From positions 1-63,823 of the forward strand of contig OMSO01000009.1 of the NCBI GenBank assembly GCA_900313675.1: a DNA stretch of 63,823 nt. The letters are read 5' to 3'. Under the pieces are notes generated by a model. That model was not told where the DNA came from and made no database searches. It was given only the letters and a program-made list of their open reading frames with translations. Of the stretch, positions 40,468 to 49,475 are shown one piece after another. The DNA comes from an uncultured Fibrobacter sp. GTDB lineage: Bacteria > Fibrobacterota > Fibrobacteria > Fibrobacterales > Fibrobacteraceae. Made by a program: the position numbers and the translations under genes. The stretch's first letter is position 1; every line of letters starts with the position of its first letter.

Positions 40468-43353
40468 TTAAAAATACGCCCTCGCTTCCGTTGTCAACTT
40501 CTGAAAAAAATTCTCTTCGGCGTCACCGAACCTGAGCACATAACGCAGTCCACAAGAAATAAAGTCGTTTATGTCCACTGAAATAGAAGATTCCAGCCGG
40601 TAGGTGCGGCCATCGCTATAGCCGTCCATCATCTGGTAGGGAATCAGGTCGTCGCCGCTTTCCATCTGGACAACCGAGAACTGCACGAACCCATCTACCA
40701 TATCTCTGCGGTTATAGCCCAGGCGTAGGGAACCTTCCCACAGGTAGGCGTCAAAAGCGTAATCCTGGTCGTCTTCGCCCTCGCCCGTGCGGTAACGGCC
40801 ACCGGGCTGCACAAAGAACCCGTTCCAGAAATCAAAGCGGTACCGGCCCGAAATATCGCGGGTGTCCCAGTCCAGAACCTGCAGGGCCTTCAGTTCCACG
40901 TCTTCCAATAGCAAGGTCGCTCCCACAAAGTGGGCGTCGTTTATCTGGAACCCTGCATCCAGCAGATGATGGAATCGCGTCTCGAAATAACTGATGGAAC
41001 TGAGTTTCTTGTCGTAGTCGGCACCGGGCTTGTAAGTAAAGGTAATCCCGCGGGGGTGAGCCCAGGTGCCCCGCAACTCGTAGCTTACCGTTCCCGACGA
41101 AATCTCCCGCAGCTGCGAAGGCGTGGCCGGCGGAAAGTAGATTTTCTTGCCGGTGGTGTCCTCCCCCACTCCGTCGAATGTTCCGCCTAGGGAGATGTCC
41201 CGCAAAATGCCACGCCGGATACCGAGAGAAATTCCAGGGCTCCAGTCAATATCCATCCGGAACGCCGCATTGGAAGCAAGAATGGCCCCCAGAGAATCGT
41301 TTCGGCCCATACCCTCGTAAACAAAATCTCCGTTATCTACCCCTTCGATAAAACTGCCGGTCAGGCTGTCGTACCGCACATCTCCGGTGCCCTTGGCCAC
41401 CGCCTTGTAAATTGGCGTGTAGGTTTGTTCTTCGGTGAGCCCCAGCTTGTAATCTACACTAGAAACCAGTCCCAGTTCTTCGTGACCGAAGGTCCCGCGG
41501 AAATCCCCGACCCAGCTGTTCTCGGAACGGCCTCCGTTTTCGCTACGGCGTTCGTACTGCAAAAAATGGTCCAGTTGTGCGTAACGGCTCTGCCAGGTAG
41601 CACTCTGGATCCAGGCCACGGACTGCAAGGTGTCCCGCCAATCCTTGCCGAATGTGTCGCCCTTGCGTTTAGCCGTCTTGGTTTCCGCTCCTTCGCTTAT
41701 GTTCCAGGAGTCCCCCACCATCTGGATTCCGGTTCCTGTCTTGCCGTAGGCCACCTGGTTTTCACGACCCAGGGAATCGCTTTCCGTATAGCGCAGGTCG
41801 AAATTTCCAAAGGGCCGCAAAAATCCTTTCAAGAACTCCACATTTCCCAAGGACTGGTAACGGACCCGCTCCTGATCCTGGAAACTTTCCACACGGAACG
41901 CCCCCACATCACTTTTTACCAGGTTGGACTTATGGATCAAAGAAACTCCGCCCCTGGAAGAATTCCAACTTTCCTTTTCACCCTGCCGGTAGCCCCAGAT
42001 TCCATGAAGGAACCAACCCGTAGCAAGTCTCAGACGCATGCCGAATTCGTCGTGACGCAGGTCGCCATCTACAAGGGCGGCACTGTCCAAGTCCCATTCG
42101 TCTAGAAGACTGAAACTGTCCCAGTCCTTGTCGCTGCCTTGAAATTCGCCAATCCCGAATTCTTCCTGAATGTAGTTTCCGTAAACGGAAAAAGCCAGCG
42201 GAAACTTTTTCATATTTTCCGACGAATCGGAGGTGACATACCAGCGGTAGCCGTAACCTTCGGGTCCGTCCACCTGACGGGAGACCGTATTGGAATCCGT
42301 GCGGTTTATGGCCATTTCCAAGTCCGCATAGAAACGCCTGTCTCCCTGAAGCCGAAGCCGTGCGCCAGCGCGGTCCGTCCGTTCTGGCCTGCGAAGCGCC
42401 CCCAGAGAATCGTCACGGACAAATTCACTTCCATCGTCGCGCTTGAGCATCCGGTAGTCTTCGTCGGTCCAGAGGCCACGTTTCATGCGATGGCGGTCGT
42501 TTTCCAAACGGAATCCCGAAACGTCCAGGTACAGGTTTGGGTGCCTGTAGGCACCGTGAGCGGCGTACATATTGTAGATGTTCCCGTCGTCGTAGGCGTC
42601 GTATTCTACACGGATCTCATCGTCAGGGCCGGGGTTTCGGTGGCCCTTGAAATTCAGGAGACCGCCAGCATAGTTCACCTCGTAATCTACGCCAGATGTC
42701 AGCAGGTTCCCGTTCAAATAGACCCGCTCGGAGCCGGGCACCACCGAAAGGTAACTGCCGTCGTCACTGATGGAGTAGCCTTCCCGCTGGCCGCTCACGC
42801 CGTTCATCACCCGGACAATGCGGTTGGTCTCGTCGGTGGCCGCCACACCACGGACTTCGGTATAGCCTCCCCTGAGCCCAACCATGGCCCCAAGGCTTGC
42901 CCGCTCCAGCCCGAACAGTCCCATGTTCCTGTCCCGCCAAATCAAATCACCCAGGTGCACCATCCAGTGTCTGGACTCCGCACGAAAGTATATCTGGTCC
43001 ACTTCCTGCAAGGTAGCGGTGGTCTGGTCACCGGCACGGCGGTCCACATCCGAAAGCAAAGCATCGATATAAACGCTGTCGCCTACAAAGCCCTGTATAG
43101 AAAGCCGCAACTCCTGGTCCACCTGGGTGCCGCCATCGCCTACCGTCACCTGCATGGTCTTGTAACCGTGGGTGGAAAGCCCCGAAATTGCAGATCCGTC
43201 GCGGTCCTTTGAAGCGGCATCCAGCTCGTGCAATTCGTTATTTTGGACAAGATAATCAGGATTCCACACGGGTATGGAATCCATGTTCAAGGCAAAAGCC
43301 CGACTCCACAACAGCACCCCCAAAAACACCTTTATCCAAGGGCCTTTGCGCAT
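40468..43353 (-). CDS. Large outer-membrane beta-barrel protein
   Basis: A 961-residue exported protein (signal MRKGPWIKVFLGVLLWSRAFA). It is rich in alternating beta strands with aromatic girdles over its whole length, for example YADLEMAINRTDSN, WFLHGIWGYRQGEKESW, FFVQPGGRYRTGEGEDD, SLRLGYNRRDMVDGFVQFSVV, and it ends in strands (ISCGLRYVLRFGD...ARAYF). A region at about 195-250 (YLSVVPGSERVYLNGNLL, GVDYEVNYAGGLLNF) looks like a small beta domain. No enzyme motif was found. It starts 5 nt after the DUF2914-like gene and so belongs to the mglA-mglB operon. Confidence 0.65.
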   Translation of the reverse strand: MRKGPWIKVFLGVLLWSRAFALNMDSIPVWNPDYLVQNNELHELDAASKDRDGSAISGLSTHGYKTMQVTVGDGGTQVDQELRLSIQGFVGDSVYIDALLSDVDRRAGDQTTATLQEVDQIYFRAESRHWMVHLGDLIWRDRNMGLFGLERASLGAMVGLRGGYTEVRGVAATDETNRIVRVMNGVSGQREGYSISDDGSYLSVVPGSERVYLNGNLLTSGVDYEVNYAGGLLNFKGHRNPGPDDEIRVEYDAYDDGNIYNMYAAHGAYRHPNLYLDVSGFRLENDRHRMKRGLWTDEDYRMLKRDDGSEFVRDDSLGALRRPERTDRAGARLRLQGDRRFYADLEMAINRTDSNTVSRQVDGPEGYGYRWYVTSDSSENMKKFPLAFSVYGNYIQEEFGIGEFQGSDKDWDSFSLLDEWDLDSAALVDGDLRHDEFGMRLRLATGWFLHGIWGYRQGEKESWNSSRGGVSLIHKSNLVKSDVGAFRVESFQDQERVRYQSLGNVEFLKGFLRPFGNFDLRYTESDSLGRENQVAYGKTGTGIQMVGDSWNISEGAETKTAKRKGDTFGKDWRDTLQSVAWIQSATWQSRYAQLDHFLQYERRSENGGRSENSWVGDFRGTFGHEELGLVSSVDYKLGLTEEQTYTPIYKAVAKGTGDVRYDSLTGSFIEGVDNGDFVYEGMGRNDSLGAILASNAAFRMDIDWSPGISLGIRRGILRDISLGGTFDGVGEDTTGKKIYFPPATPSQLREISSGTVSYELRGTWAHPRGITFTYKPGADYDKKLSSISYFETRFHHLLDAGFQINDAHFVGATLLLEDVELKALQVLDWDTRDISGRYRFDFWNGFFVQPGGRYRTGEGEDDQDYAFDAYLWEGSLRLGYNRRDMVDGFVQFSVVQMESGDDLIPYQMMDGYSDGRTYRLESSISVDINDFISCGLRYVLRFGDAEENFFQKLTTEARAYF

Positions 43354-43358
43354 GGGAG

Positions 43359-43826
43359 CTACCTACTTGTAGAGTCAATCGCGAACTGTTGGCTATAAAG
43401 GAGCTTGCGTCCCGAAACCAAATCCACGCTCCATTCGCCGGGTTTCAGCAAGGCAGGCAGAATTTCCGTAATGCAGGCTTCGGAATCTTTTTTCAGGTTG
43501 CAGGGCAGCACTTGAACCGTATCCATGCCGTGATACCACACGTGCCAGAGGGTGTCTTCCCTGTCCTTGAGGGCCGAAGAAATGGTGGTGTAAAAGTAAA
43601 GCCTGGAACCTTCCTCGAAAACGGAATCCGCACCGAAAGGAGTCTCCTTGACGATATGCCTGCAAACCGTACCCTGAGCCAGGGAAAGTTCCGTGTTTCC
43701 CGCATCCTTGATGGAATCGTCTGTAGAAAGGTAGGCCACCGTGCGGTGCACCAAGAACGCAAGCAACACCGCGACCAGTATGACCGTCGTCTTTCGGATA
43801 TTGCGCAGTGGCGGAATTCCTGCCAC
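43359..43826 (-). CDS. DUF2914-like membrane-anchored protein
   Basis: This 155-residue protein has one N-terminal membrane segment (TTVILVAVLLAFLVHRTVAYL) and an extracytoplasmic beta domain (AQGTVCRHIVKETPFGADSVFEEGSRLYFYTTI, HVWYHGMDTVQV, WSVDLVSGRKLLYSQQFAID) that matches the general pattern of DUF2914 proteins. Its role is unknown. It lies 11 nt after mglB and 5 nt before the large barrel gene. Confidence 0.65.
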   Translation of the reverse strand: MAGIPPLRNIRKTTVILVAVLLAFLVHRTVAYLSTDDSIKDAGNTELSLAQGTVCRHIVKETPFGADSVFEEGSRLYFYTTISSALKDREDTLWHVWYHGMDTVQVLPCNLKKDSEACITEILPALLKPGEWSVDLVSGRKLLYSQQFAIDSTSR

Positions 43827-43837
43827 AAAAGCCTCGA

Positions 43838-44254
43838 TTAGATAAGCTTACTGGTGTTCTGGGTAAAGGCCGGGACTGCATCCACCAGCTTTTCCACCAA
43901 CAAGCGGTTGAAGTCGTCGATGCGGTTCGGGAGCCTGGAGCCCGGGAACACCTGCACCAGGAGCAAGGCCTGGTCCACAGGAGAAATGTAGATGGAGCGG
44001 TTTTCGCCGGAATAGGACACCGACTGGAAGTTCTCGCCGCCCAGCATGTTGCCCACCTGACGGGCAGAGTCAAAAGAAGCGGTGCTCAGCACGGCAAGAG
44101 GAGTGGGGTCGATTCCCAGGGAGCCCACCTCGGCGATAATGGAACCGTCGCGGTGGCAAAGCACAATGTATTCGGCCTTGACGCTTGCCTGGTAAGCTTC
44201 CATCAAGCGGCGGACCTTGCCCACGTCATCGGAATAAATCGTAAAATCGCTCAT
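43838..44254 (-). CDS. mglB: Roadblock/LC7 protein, MglB-like
   Basis: A 138-residue protein with the roadblock pattern: YIVLCHRDGSIIAEVGS, LAVLSTASFDSARQVGNMLG, FQSVSYSGENRSIYISPVDQALLLVQVF. MglB is the GTPase-activating partner of the Ras-like MglA in bacterial polarity and gliding control. The gene lies 12 nt after the MglA-like gene, which supports the pairing. Confidence 0.8.
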   Translation of the reverse strand: MSDFTIYSDDVGKVRRLMEAYQASVKAEYIVLCHRDGSIIAEVGSLGIDPTPLAVLSTASFDSARQVGNMLGGENFQSVSYSGENRSIYISPVDQALLLVQVFPGSRLPNRIDDFNRLLVEKLVDAVPAFTQNTSKLI

Positions 44255-44266
44255 AACACACTCCTT

Positions 44267-45214
44267 CTACTTCTTCTTAGGAACATAAGGACGCAATTCG
44301 ATTTCGTCGTCCCCGGATTCCTGAGGCTTTTCCATGGCGCGGCCAAAAGTAGGCATGCGGGGGACCGTAGCGGCGGCACGCGGGCGACCAAACGGCGAAG
44401 AGGTGGCTCCCTTCTGGAACAAGCCCGAACCGGCGTTACCGGACGGAACCGCCCCTGCAGGAGGGCGGGCCGCAAAAGAAGGCATCTTGAAAGGCGAAGA
44501 AGGTGCGGCCGCTTCGGGTTGAACCTGGGGCTTTGGTGCGGCCTGCTTCACAGACACGCCTTCCTTGGTCAAGGACACGTCATGAACGCCGGTGTTGTTC
44601 ACACTTTCAGCGGCCTTGCGCAAAAATCCCTGCTTCACGTTAAACTTTTCGATCACCAGCATGGCGATGGTCTTGAGGGTCGTCACCACACCCTTTCCGT
44701 TATGGGCCGTGGCCGGGAAGAAGGGCACGTTGCGGGGATTCAATTCCGCATTCAGTTCTTCCAGGGAGAACACATTCTCCATATCGCGCTTGTTGTACTG
44801 GAGCACAAAGGGCATGTCATCCAGATCCATGCCGTAATCCTGGAGGTTCTGCCTCAAGTTCTGGAGGCTTTCCAAGTTTTCGGCCTGGCGGGAACGCTGG
44901 GAGTCTGCCACAAACACAATGCCATCAACACCGCGAAGCACCAGCTTACGGGTGCTGTTGTAATAAACCTGACCGGGAACGGTATAAAGCTGGAAACGGG
45001 TCTTGAAACCCTTGATATCGCCAAGATTCAGAGGAAGGAAGTCAAAGAACAGGGTACGGTCGCCTTCGGTAGCCAAGGACACCATGTCCGTACGTTTGTC
45101 CTGGGGCATTTTCTGGTGAATCACCTGGAGGTTCGTGGTCTTGCCACTCAAACCAGGTCCGTAGTACACCACCTTACAACTAATCTCTCTTGTAGCAAAA
45201 TTTATTGATGACAT
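44267..45214 (-). CDS. mglA: MglA-like small Ras-type GTPase with a long low-complexity tail
   Basis: The first 195 residues are MglA-like: [26 protein letters not shown] with the P-loop (19-29), [34 protein letters not shown] (switch region with the PGQ motif), GIVFVADSQ and QYNKRDM (base recognition). The remaining 120 residues are Pro/Ala/Gly-rich ([34 protein letters not shown]), which is not normal for MglA of about 195 residues. The tail may bind a partner. It is the first gene of an operon with mglB, a DUF2914-like gene and the large barrel gene. Confidence 0.86.
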   Translation of the reverse strand: MSSINFATREISCKVVYYGPGLSGKTTNLQVIHQKMPQDKRTDMVSLATEGDRTLFFDFLPLNLGDIKGFKTRFQLYTVPGQVYYNSTRKLVLRGVDGIVFVADSQRSRQAENLESLQNLRQNLQDYGMDLDDMPFVLQYNKRDMENVFSLEELNAELNPRNVPFFPATAHNGKGVVTTLKTIAMLVIEKFNVKQGFLRKAAESVNNTGVHDVSLTKEGVSVKQAAPKPQVQPEAAAPSSPFKMPSFAARPPAGAVPSGNAGSGLFQKGATSSPFGRPRAAATVPRMPTFGRAMEKPQESGDDEIELRPYVPKKK

Positions 45215-45462
45215 TTCAAATCCCTGACACCCTTCATTTTACAAACATTTCCAATACATATTACAAGTCTATAATCTAGCAAAAAACATTTAACATATTT
45301 CAGGAAAAAACAAAAAATAAGGGCTATTACGGTCCCGAGCATATTCCAAGTTGAGTGATATTAACGAATGTTTACGTGCCAGCGACAGGTGAAAAGTGTG
45401 AGGCTTGTGGCTCGGGGCTCAGGGCGCGAAGCCCCCCCCCTCGTATTCCCTAAATGCGGAAA
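45215..45462. other. Intergenic region between mglA and rpsT
   Basis: No gene was found. The left half is A/T-rich and probably holds the mglA promoter. The right half has GC-rich palindromic sequence (GGGGCTCAGGGCGCGAAGCCCC) ending in a C9 run at 45432-45440. Confidence 0.4.
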
Positions 45463-45464
45463 AG

Positions 45465-45488
45465 ACCGGCACGGGAAACCGTACCGGT
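45465..45488 (-). terminator. Terminator-like hairpin after rpsT
   Basis: ACCGGCACGG, loop GAAA and CCGTACCGGT pair with one mismatch. On the minus strand it is followed by CTTTT. Confidence 0.6.
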
Positions 45489-45512
45489 TCAAAATTCCTG
45501 ATAAAGGATCAA

Positions 45513-45773
45513 TTAGGCGAGGCCGTTGATGACCTTGGCGGCCTTGGCCTTGTAGTTAGCGGCGCGATTGGCGCAGAAACCGGCACGACCCTTAGCGGCA
45601 GCCTTGTCCAGCATGCTGAACAGGTTGGGCATTTCCTTGAGAGCAGCTTCCTTGGAAGTTGCAGTGCGAATCACCTTGAGGCTGGAACGAATCGCGGAAC
45701 GGACGGAACGGTTCATGGCGTTGGCCTTTTCGGCCTGACGCAGACGCTTTTTGCAAGATTTGTGTTGAGGCAC
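45513..45773 (-). CDS. rpsT: Small ribosomal subunit protein S20
   Basis: An 86-residue, Lys/Arg/Ala-rich helical protein with the S20 pattern: MPQHKSCKKRLRQAEKANAMNRSVRSAIRSSLK and KGRAGFCANRAANYKAKAAKVINGL. It binds 16S rRNA early in 30S assembly. The start codon is GTG (45773) with GGAG 8 nt upstream. It has its own promoter and a terminator-like hairpin and is transcribed alone. Confidence 0.93.
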   Translation of the reverse strand: MPQHKSCKKRLRQAEKANAMNRSVRSAIRSSLKVIRTATSKEAALKEMPNLFSMLDKAAAKGRAGFCANRAANYKAKAAKVINGLA

Positions 45774-45816
45774 CTTTTATTCTCCGGGTAAAACCTACTT
45801 AAAATTTGTTGGCTCA

Positions 45817-45844
45817 AAGATAGTAAAGTTGGAGATAATGTCAA
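45817..45844 (-). promoter_or_regulatory. Promoter of rpsT
   Basis: On the minus strand TTGACA (45844-45839), a 16-nt spacer and TATCTT (45822-45817). Confidence 0.65.
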
Positions 45845-45881
45845 CCCCTCAAAAAGCCGTAAAATGCTAAATTTGCCCATT

Positions 45882-46979
45882 ATGATGCCCTTTGTGAACC
45901 TCTCGGCCCAGCGAGACGCCTACCGGCAGGAGCTGGAAAAAGCCGAAAAAGCAGTACTTGACAGCGGTTGCTACATCGGCGGACCGGAGGTCCAGGCCCT
46001 GGAGCGGGAGCTGTCCGCCTACTGCGGAGGGGTCCAGACGGTCACCTGCGGGAGCGGCACCCAGGCCATCGAGATTGCCCTCATGGTCTTGGGCCTTGAA
46101 CCGGGGGACCAGGTCATCGTTCCGGACTTTACCTTTATCGCTCCGGCGGAATGCGTGGCAAAACTGGGGGGCATCCCCGTTTTTGCCGACATCGACCCGA
46201 AAACGCTCCAGATCGACCCCGAAAGCGTCAAGAATCTCGTGGGCCCCAAGACCAAGGGCATTATCGCAGTGAACCTGTTCGGGCAGTGCGCCCCCTACGA
46301 GGCCCTGCGGAAAATCGCCGACGAGTGCGGCCTCTGGATACTGGAAGACAGCGCCCAGGCCTTCGGTGCGACTTTTACCGCCGGTGGCAACGCTCGTCGG
46401 GCCTGCAGCTTCGGGGACATTTCCATTACCAGTTTTTACCCCAGCAAGCCCCTGGGCTGCTACGGTGACGGCGGAGCCATCTTTACCGCCAACGCGGAAT
46501 ATGCAGAAAAGGCAAGGCTTATCGCAAACCATGGCAGCTGCGAACGCTACCGCCATGTGGAAATCGGCGTGAACAGCAGGCTAGACGCCCTGCAGGCGGC
46601 AGTGCTGTGGGTCAAGCTGCGCCACCTGGACCAGGAGCTGAAACAGCGGGCGGAGAACGCCAAGGTTTACGATGAGTTTTTTGCGAGTTTGTCAGGATTT
46701 GCGCCGCAAGCGATAGTTGCGGGCAACACCAGCACCTACGCCCAATACACGGTGCTGGCAGAGAACCGGGACGAATTCATTGCAAAGTTGAACGCCGCAG
46801 GAATTCCCTACTGCATCCACTACCCCATGCCGCTGCACAGGCAGGCTTGTTTTGATGTGGCTGCCGCCGGTGCGAATTCTGCGAACTGCCCTGTGACAGA
46901 GAAAATCTGCAAACAGGTCATCAGCCTACCCTTCTGCGCCTTCACCGACGTGAAGGGTGTCGTAGAAAAACTACGATAG
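45882..46979 (+). CDS. DegT/DnrJ/EryC1-family PLP aminotransferase
   Basis: The 365-residue sugar-type aminotransferase has FVNLSAQRDAYRQEL at the N-terminus, TVTCGSGTQAIEIAL, VIVPDFTFIAPAE, ILEDSAQAFGA, the PLP-binding Lys in ITSFYPSKPLGCYGDGGA and a C-terminal YCIHYPMPLHRQ. Such enzymes add an amino group to nucleotide-linked keto sugars for surface polysaccharides. No other sugar genes are adjacent. The start was moved from 45864 to 45882 because the family begins MPFVNL and TAAATT lies 8 nt before 45882. The ATG at 45885 is equally possible. Confidence 0.85.
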   Translation: MMPFVNLSAQRDAYRQELEKAEKAVLDSGCYIGGPEVQALERELSAYCGGVQTVTCGSGTQAIEIALMVLGLEPGDQVIVPDFTFIAPAECVAKLGGIPVFADIDPKTLQIDPESVKNLVGPKTKGIIAVNLFGQCAPYEALRKIADECGLWILEDSAQAFGATFTAGGNARRACSFGDISITSFYPSKPLGCYGDGGAIFTANAEYAEKARLIANHGSCERYRHVEIGVNSRLDALQAAVLWVKLRHLDQELKQRAENAKVYDEFFASLSGFAPQAIVAGNTSTYAQYTVLAENRDEFIAKLNAAGIPYCIHYPMPLHRQACFDVAAAGANSANCPVTEKICKQVISLPFCAFTDVKGVVEKLR

Positions 46980-47043
46980 AAGCGAACACCGTAAGCGAAT
47001 AAATAGCCGTTCGTTGTTTTTTCCATAATCCTTTTGTATATTA

Positions 47044-47122
47044 CCCCTCGGTTTCCCGAAGGGGATTCTTTTGGGCCTAAAGAGTTTTAGGCCATTTCCC
47101 AGATGGGCCGGCGTTCCGGCCC
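47044..47122. repeat. Three consecutive hairpins upstream of the Rpn-type gene
   Basis: CCCCTCGG/CCGAAGGGG (47044-47064), GGCCTAAA-GAGT-TTTAGGCC (47074-47093, perfect) and GGGCCGG-CGTT-CCGGCCC (47105-47122, perfect). They may terminate the aminotransferase gene or form a structured leader. Confidence 0.5.
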
Positions 47123-47188
47123 GAATTCCCATATTACCAAATGAACAAGGCCTGGGCGGTCGTTCTCCGCGCATGGCCAGGAGAAACT

Positions 47189-48142
47189 ATGACGAACGAA
47201 AAAACAGGCACTGCAAAACGCAGCCATGACCCATTCTTTAGATGGCTCTTTTCTGACACGACTCACGCCAGGAACCTGCTGGAACTTTCGGCGAAGGTGA
47301 ATCTTGAACTCAACGAGTTCCTCTCGGTGGTGAACCTGGATACCCTCGTGCGTATTCCAGATTCCTACTCGGAGGTGGACGAAACTGGCGAGGCGGATAT
47401 CGCCTTCCGCGTGAACGTTGCCACGGGTGCACCCGTACTCGTGGGCATCTTGCTGGAGCACAAGTCCGGGAGAGATGTCGGAATCCTTGAACAGATTGAC
47501 CGATATGTCCATTCCGTCATGAGGCTGCACGAGGAGAACCGCGTATTCAGCGGGTTCCCCACCATGGCGATTATCTTCTACAACGGTCGCGAGAACTGGG
47601 ATCCCCTGAAACTGCTGGAAAACGGTTACCCGAAATATTTCCACGGGTCCGTGCTTCCGTTCAAGTGCACCTTCATAAACATGGCGGACATTCCCGACAG
47701 CGACTGCCTCGCCTGCGAGGACACGGAAACCGGCATGGGAATCGTTGCGATGAAATACGCCTTTGATAAAGACAAACTGCTTGCTGTCTTGCCGCAGTTC
47801 AAAAGTGCTCTGCAAAAGATGAGCGGGAACAAGGCCTCTTGCCTTTTGCAGAAAATAAGTTTATATTTAAAGGAGTACGTTAACCAGAGCATTCTAAAGG
47901 AGTTGAGCATGGCTTTCAAGAGCATAGGACAAAAATACGGCTTTGTGAGCGCCGGTGATGTTTTTCGCCAACAGATTGCCGACGCTCGTGTCGAAGAACA
48001 GCAAAAAGTCAAGGCCGACGCCGAAGCGAAAGCCCTTGAAGACAAGCTGAACACGGCCAGGGGACTTCTCCAAGACGGCGTCTCCATAGAAATTCTGACC
48101 CGACGGTTCAATCTTTCCGAAGAAGCGATTCTAGGAAAATAG
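47189..48142 (+). CDS. Rpn-family (YhgA-like) recombination-promoting nuclease
   Basis: A 317-residue protein whose N-terminal half is a PD-(D/E)XK nuclease of the Rpn/transposase_31 type: KRSHDPFFRWLFSDTTHARNLLE, EADIAFRV (catalytic Asp) and LVGILLEHKSGRD (E-x-K). QIDRYVHSVMRLHEEN follows. The C-terminal part has a coiled segment (EEQQKVKADAEAKALEDKL) and a small helical end (EILTRRFNLSEEAIL). Rpn proteins cut DNA without sequence specificity and often vary in copy number. The start at 47189 matches the family; an upstream in-frame ATG at 47141 would add 16 residues. Confidence 0.85.
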   Translation: MTNEKTGTAKRSHDPFFRWLFSDTTHARNLLELSAKVNLELNEFLSVVNLDTLVRIPDSYSEVDETGEADIAFRVNVATGAPVLVGILLEHKSGRDVGILEQIDRYVHSVMRLHEENRVFSGFPTMAIIFYNGRENWDPLKLLENGYPKYFHGSVLPFKCTFINMADIPDSDCLACEDTETGMGIVAMKYAFDKDKLLAVLPQFKSALQKMSGNKASCLLQKISLYLKEYVNQSILKELSMAFKSIGQKYGFVSAGDVFRQQIADARVEEQQKVKADAEAKALEDKLNTARGLLQDGVSIEILTRRFNLSEEAILGK

Positions 48143-48169
48143 TTTTCTGAACTAGCAAAACACCAAGGC

Positions 48170-48192
48170 GGCTCCCGATTGGGAGCCGTTTG
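48170..48192 (+). terminator. Terminator-like hairpin after the Rpn-type gene
   Basis: CGGCTCCC, loop GATT, GGGAGCCG and TTTG. The T tract is short. Confidence 0.6.
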
Positions 48193-48239
48193 AAGTTATA
48201 GCGGTTGACAACCTAGGGCACTCCTACGGAGTCAAGACG

Positions 48240-48289
48240 ACACATCTTGTAACCCGCGATCCTAAAACCTACAACCTATAACCTAAGAC
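48240..48289. repeat. CCTA-type degenerate intergenic repeat
   Basis: Units ATCCTAAAACCTACAACCTA and TAACCTAAGACCTAATCC belong to the same family as at 3424-3512 and 40400-40467. Confidence 0.5.
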
Positions 48290-49273
48290 CTAATCCATTA
48301 GACAACGAACTGAAAACCCGTAGAATTTACTGTCACGGTACAGATTTGCGATATCGTTCTCTAGGTACATGCGGTACGCGTAGGAACCATCCTGTGTGGA
48401 ACTCCAGAAGTATGTGTGGTCTCCCTCGTTGACATATTTCCCATCAAAGCCCGAGTGGCCAGCAGGCAACGCCGAAAAGGAATAGATGTCGGTCCCATTG
48501 CCGCTATTATTCCAGCCTTCGACGGACTTGAGTTTAGTACCCGCATCATTTGGGCCGAGATACTGAATAAGGGACCCGTCAACGGCGATAACCAGTAGTT
48601 CGAATTCACCCTCACTGGGCAGGTGCCAGCCTTCAGGACATGCACCGCGGATATTCCCTACCGGCAAGTTACACTCATGATAATAGCCACACTCTTCCTC
48701 ACTTCTCCCAACTGCCGCAGACCATTTGTACAGGCGGCCGTAGATGTTGCATTTGTCGGGGTCATCGCCGTAGCAGTAGCTGTTTGCCGTCTTGTAGTTC
48801 AGGTTCTCGGCCATCCACACTTCGGAATAGTCCTTTACAGGAATATCGATGGTGGTGGTCCTGTAAACATGGCCGTCGCGCAGGTCCGTCAGCGTATTGG
48901 CATCTGCATCGTAGACGCTACCGTTATCGATTTCGTCACCTTCCGAACTGGATGAGTCGCCTTCGGAACTGTCGGAGTCCGGCTCTTCGGAGCTGCCAGA
49001 CGAATTGCCTTCGGAACTATCCGATGACGTTCCTTCAACGCTTCCGGAACTTTTGCCGCCTTCGAAGCCGCTGGGATTTAGATCTTCGGAATCGCTGGAC
49101 AAGGTGACCTGGTCGCTGGATGACGGGTTCACGGAATCGCTAGACTCAGTACCATCCATTTCACTGGAACTCGACGATTCATCCAAACTGTCAGCACTCG
49201 AGCCACTATCTCCACCGCAGGCAACAAACAAAGCCATGGCGGCGAACGAAAGCCCAAAGAAAAGTCGTTTCAT
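48290..49273 (-). CDS. FISUMP-domain lipoprotein with a Ser-rich linker
   Basis: A 327-residue protein. The lipoprotein signal is MKRLFFGLSFAAMALFVAC. A Ser/Asp/Glu-rich linker of about 100 residues follows (typical of Fibrobacter surface proteins), and then the FISUMP domain: LRDGHVYRTT, VWMAENLNY, CPEGWHLPSEGEFE, SALPAGH and a final FSVRCLMD. The start at 49273 fits the signal peptide and an AAAGGA 9 nt upstream; a long in-frame upstream extension reads through repeats and is rejected. It is a paralogue of the gene at 509-1333. Function unknown. Confidence 0.85.
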   Translation of the reverse strand: MKRLFFGLSFAAMALFVACGGDSGSSADSLDESSSSSEMDGTESSDSVNPSSSDQVTLSSDSEDLNPSGFEGGKSSGSVEGTSSDSSEGNSSGSSEEPDSDSSEGDSSSSEGDEIDNGSVYDADANTLTDLRDGHVYRTTTIDIPVKDYSEVWMAENLNYKTANSYCYGDDPDKCNIYGRLYKWSAAVGRSEEECGYYHECNLPVGNIRGACPEGWHLPSEGEFELLVIAVDGSLIQYLGPNDAGTKLKSVEGWNNSGNGTDIYSFSALPAGHSGFDGKYVNEGDHTYFWSSTQDGSYAYRMYLENDIANLYRDSKFYGFSVRCLMD

Positions 49274-49369
49274 ACCCAATCCTTTTTTGAGAAGGTTGTT
49301 TGTATGCAATCTATATAAAATTTTCGGGAATGACAAACGATGGACTTTGAAATGCCGGGAAAGAGGGAT

Positions 49370-49470
49370 GGTTCGTGTGACCCCGGCACTAGGCCGGGGT
49401 GACAGTGGTGGGTACGTGTGGCCCCGGCATGGTTCGGCAAGCTCACCAACCTTAGCCCGGGTGACAAGAG
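49370..49470. repeat. CCCCGG...CCGGGGTGAC-type intergenic palindromes
   Basis: Two units in tandem: ACCCCGGCACTAGGCCGGGGTGAC, then GCCCCGGCATGGTTCGGC with AGCCCGGGTGAC. They lie between the FISUMP gene and the small lipoprotein gene. The flanking stretch 49274-49369 holds only the likely FISUMP promoter. Confidence 0.5.
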
Positions 49471-49475
49471 CGGAG

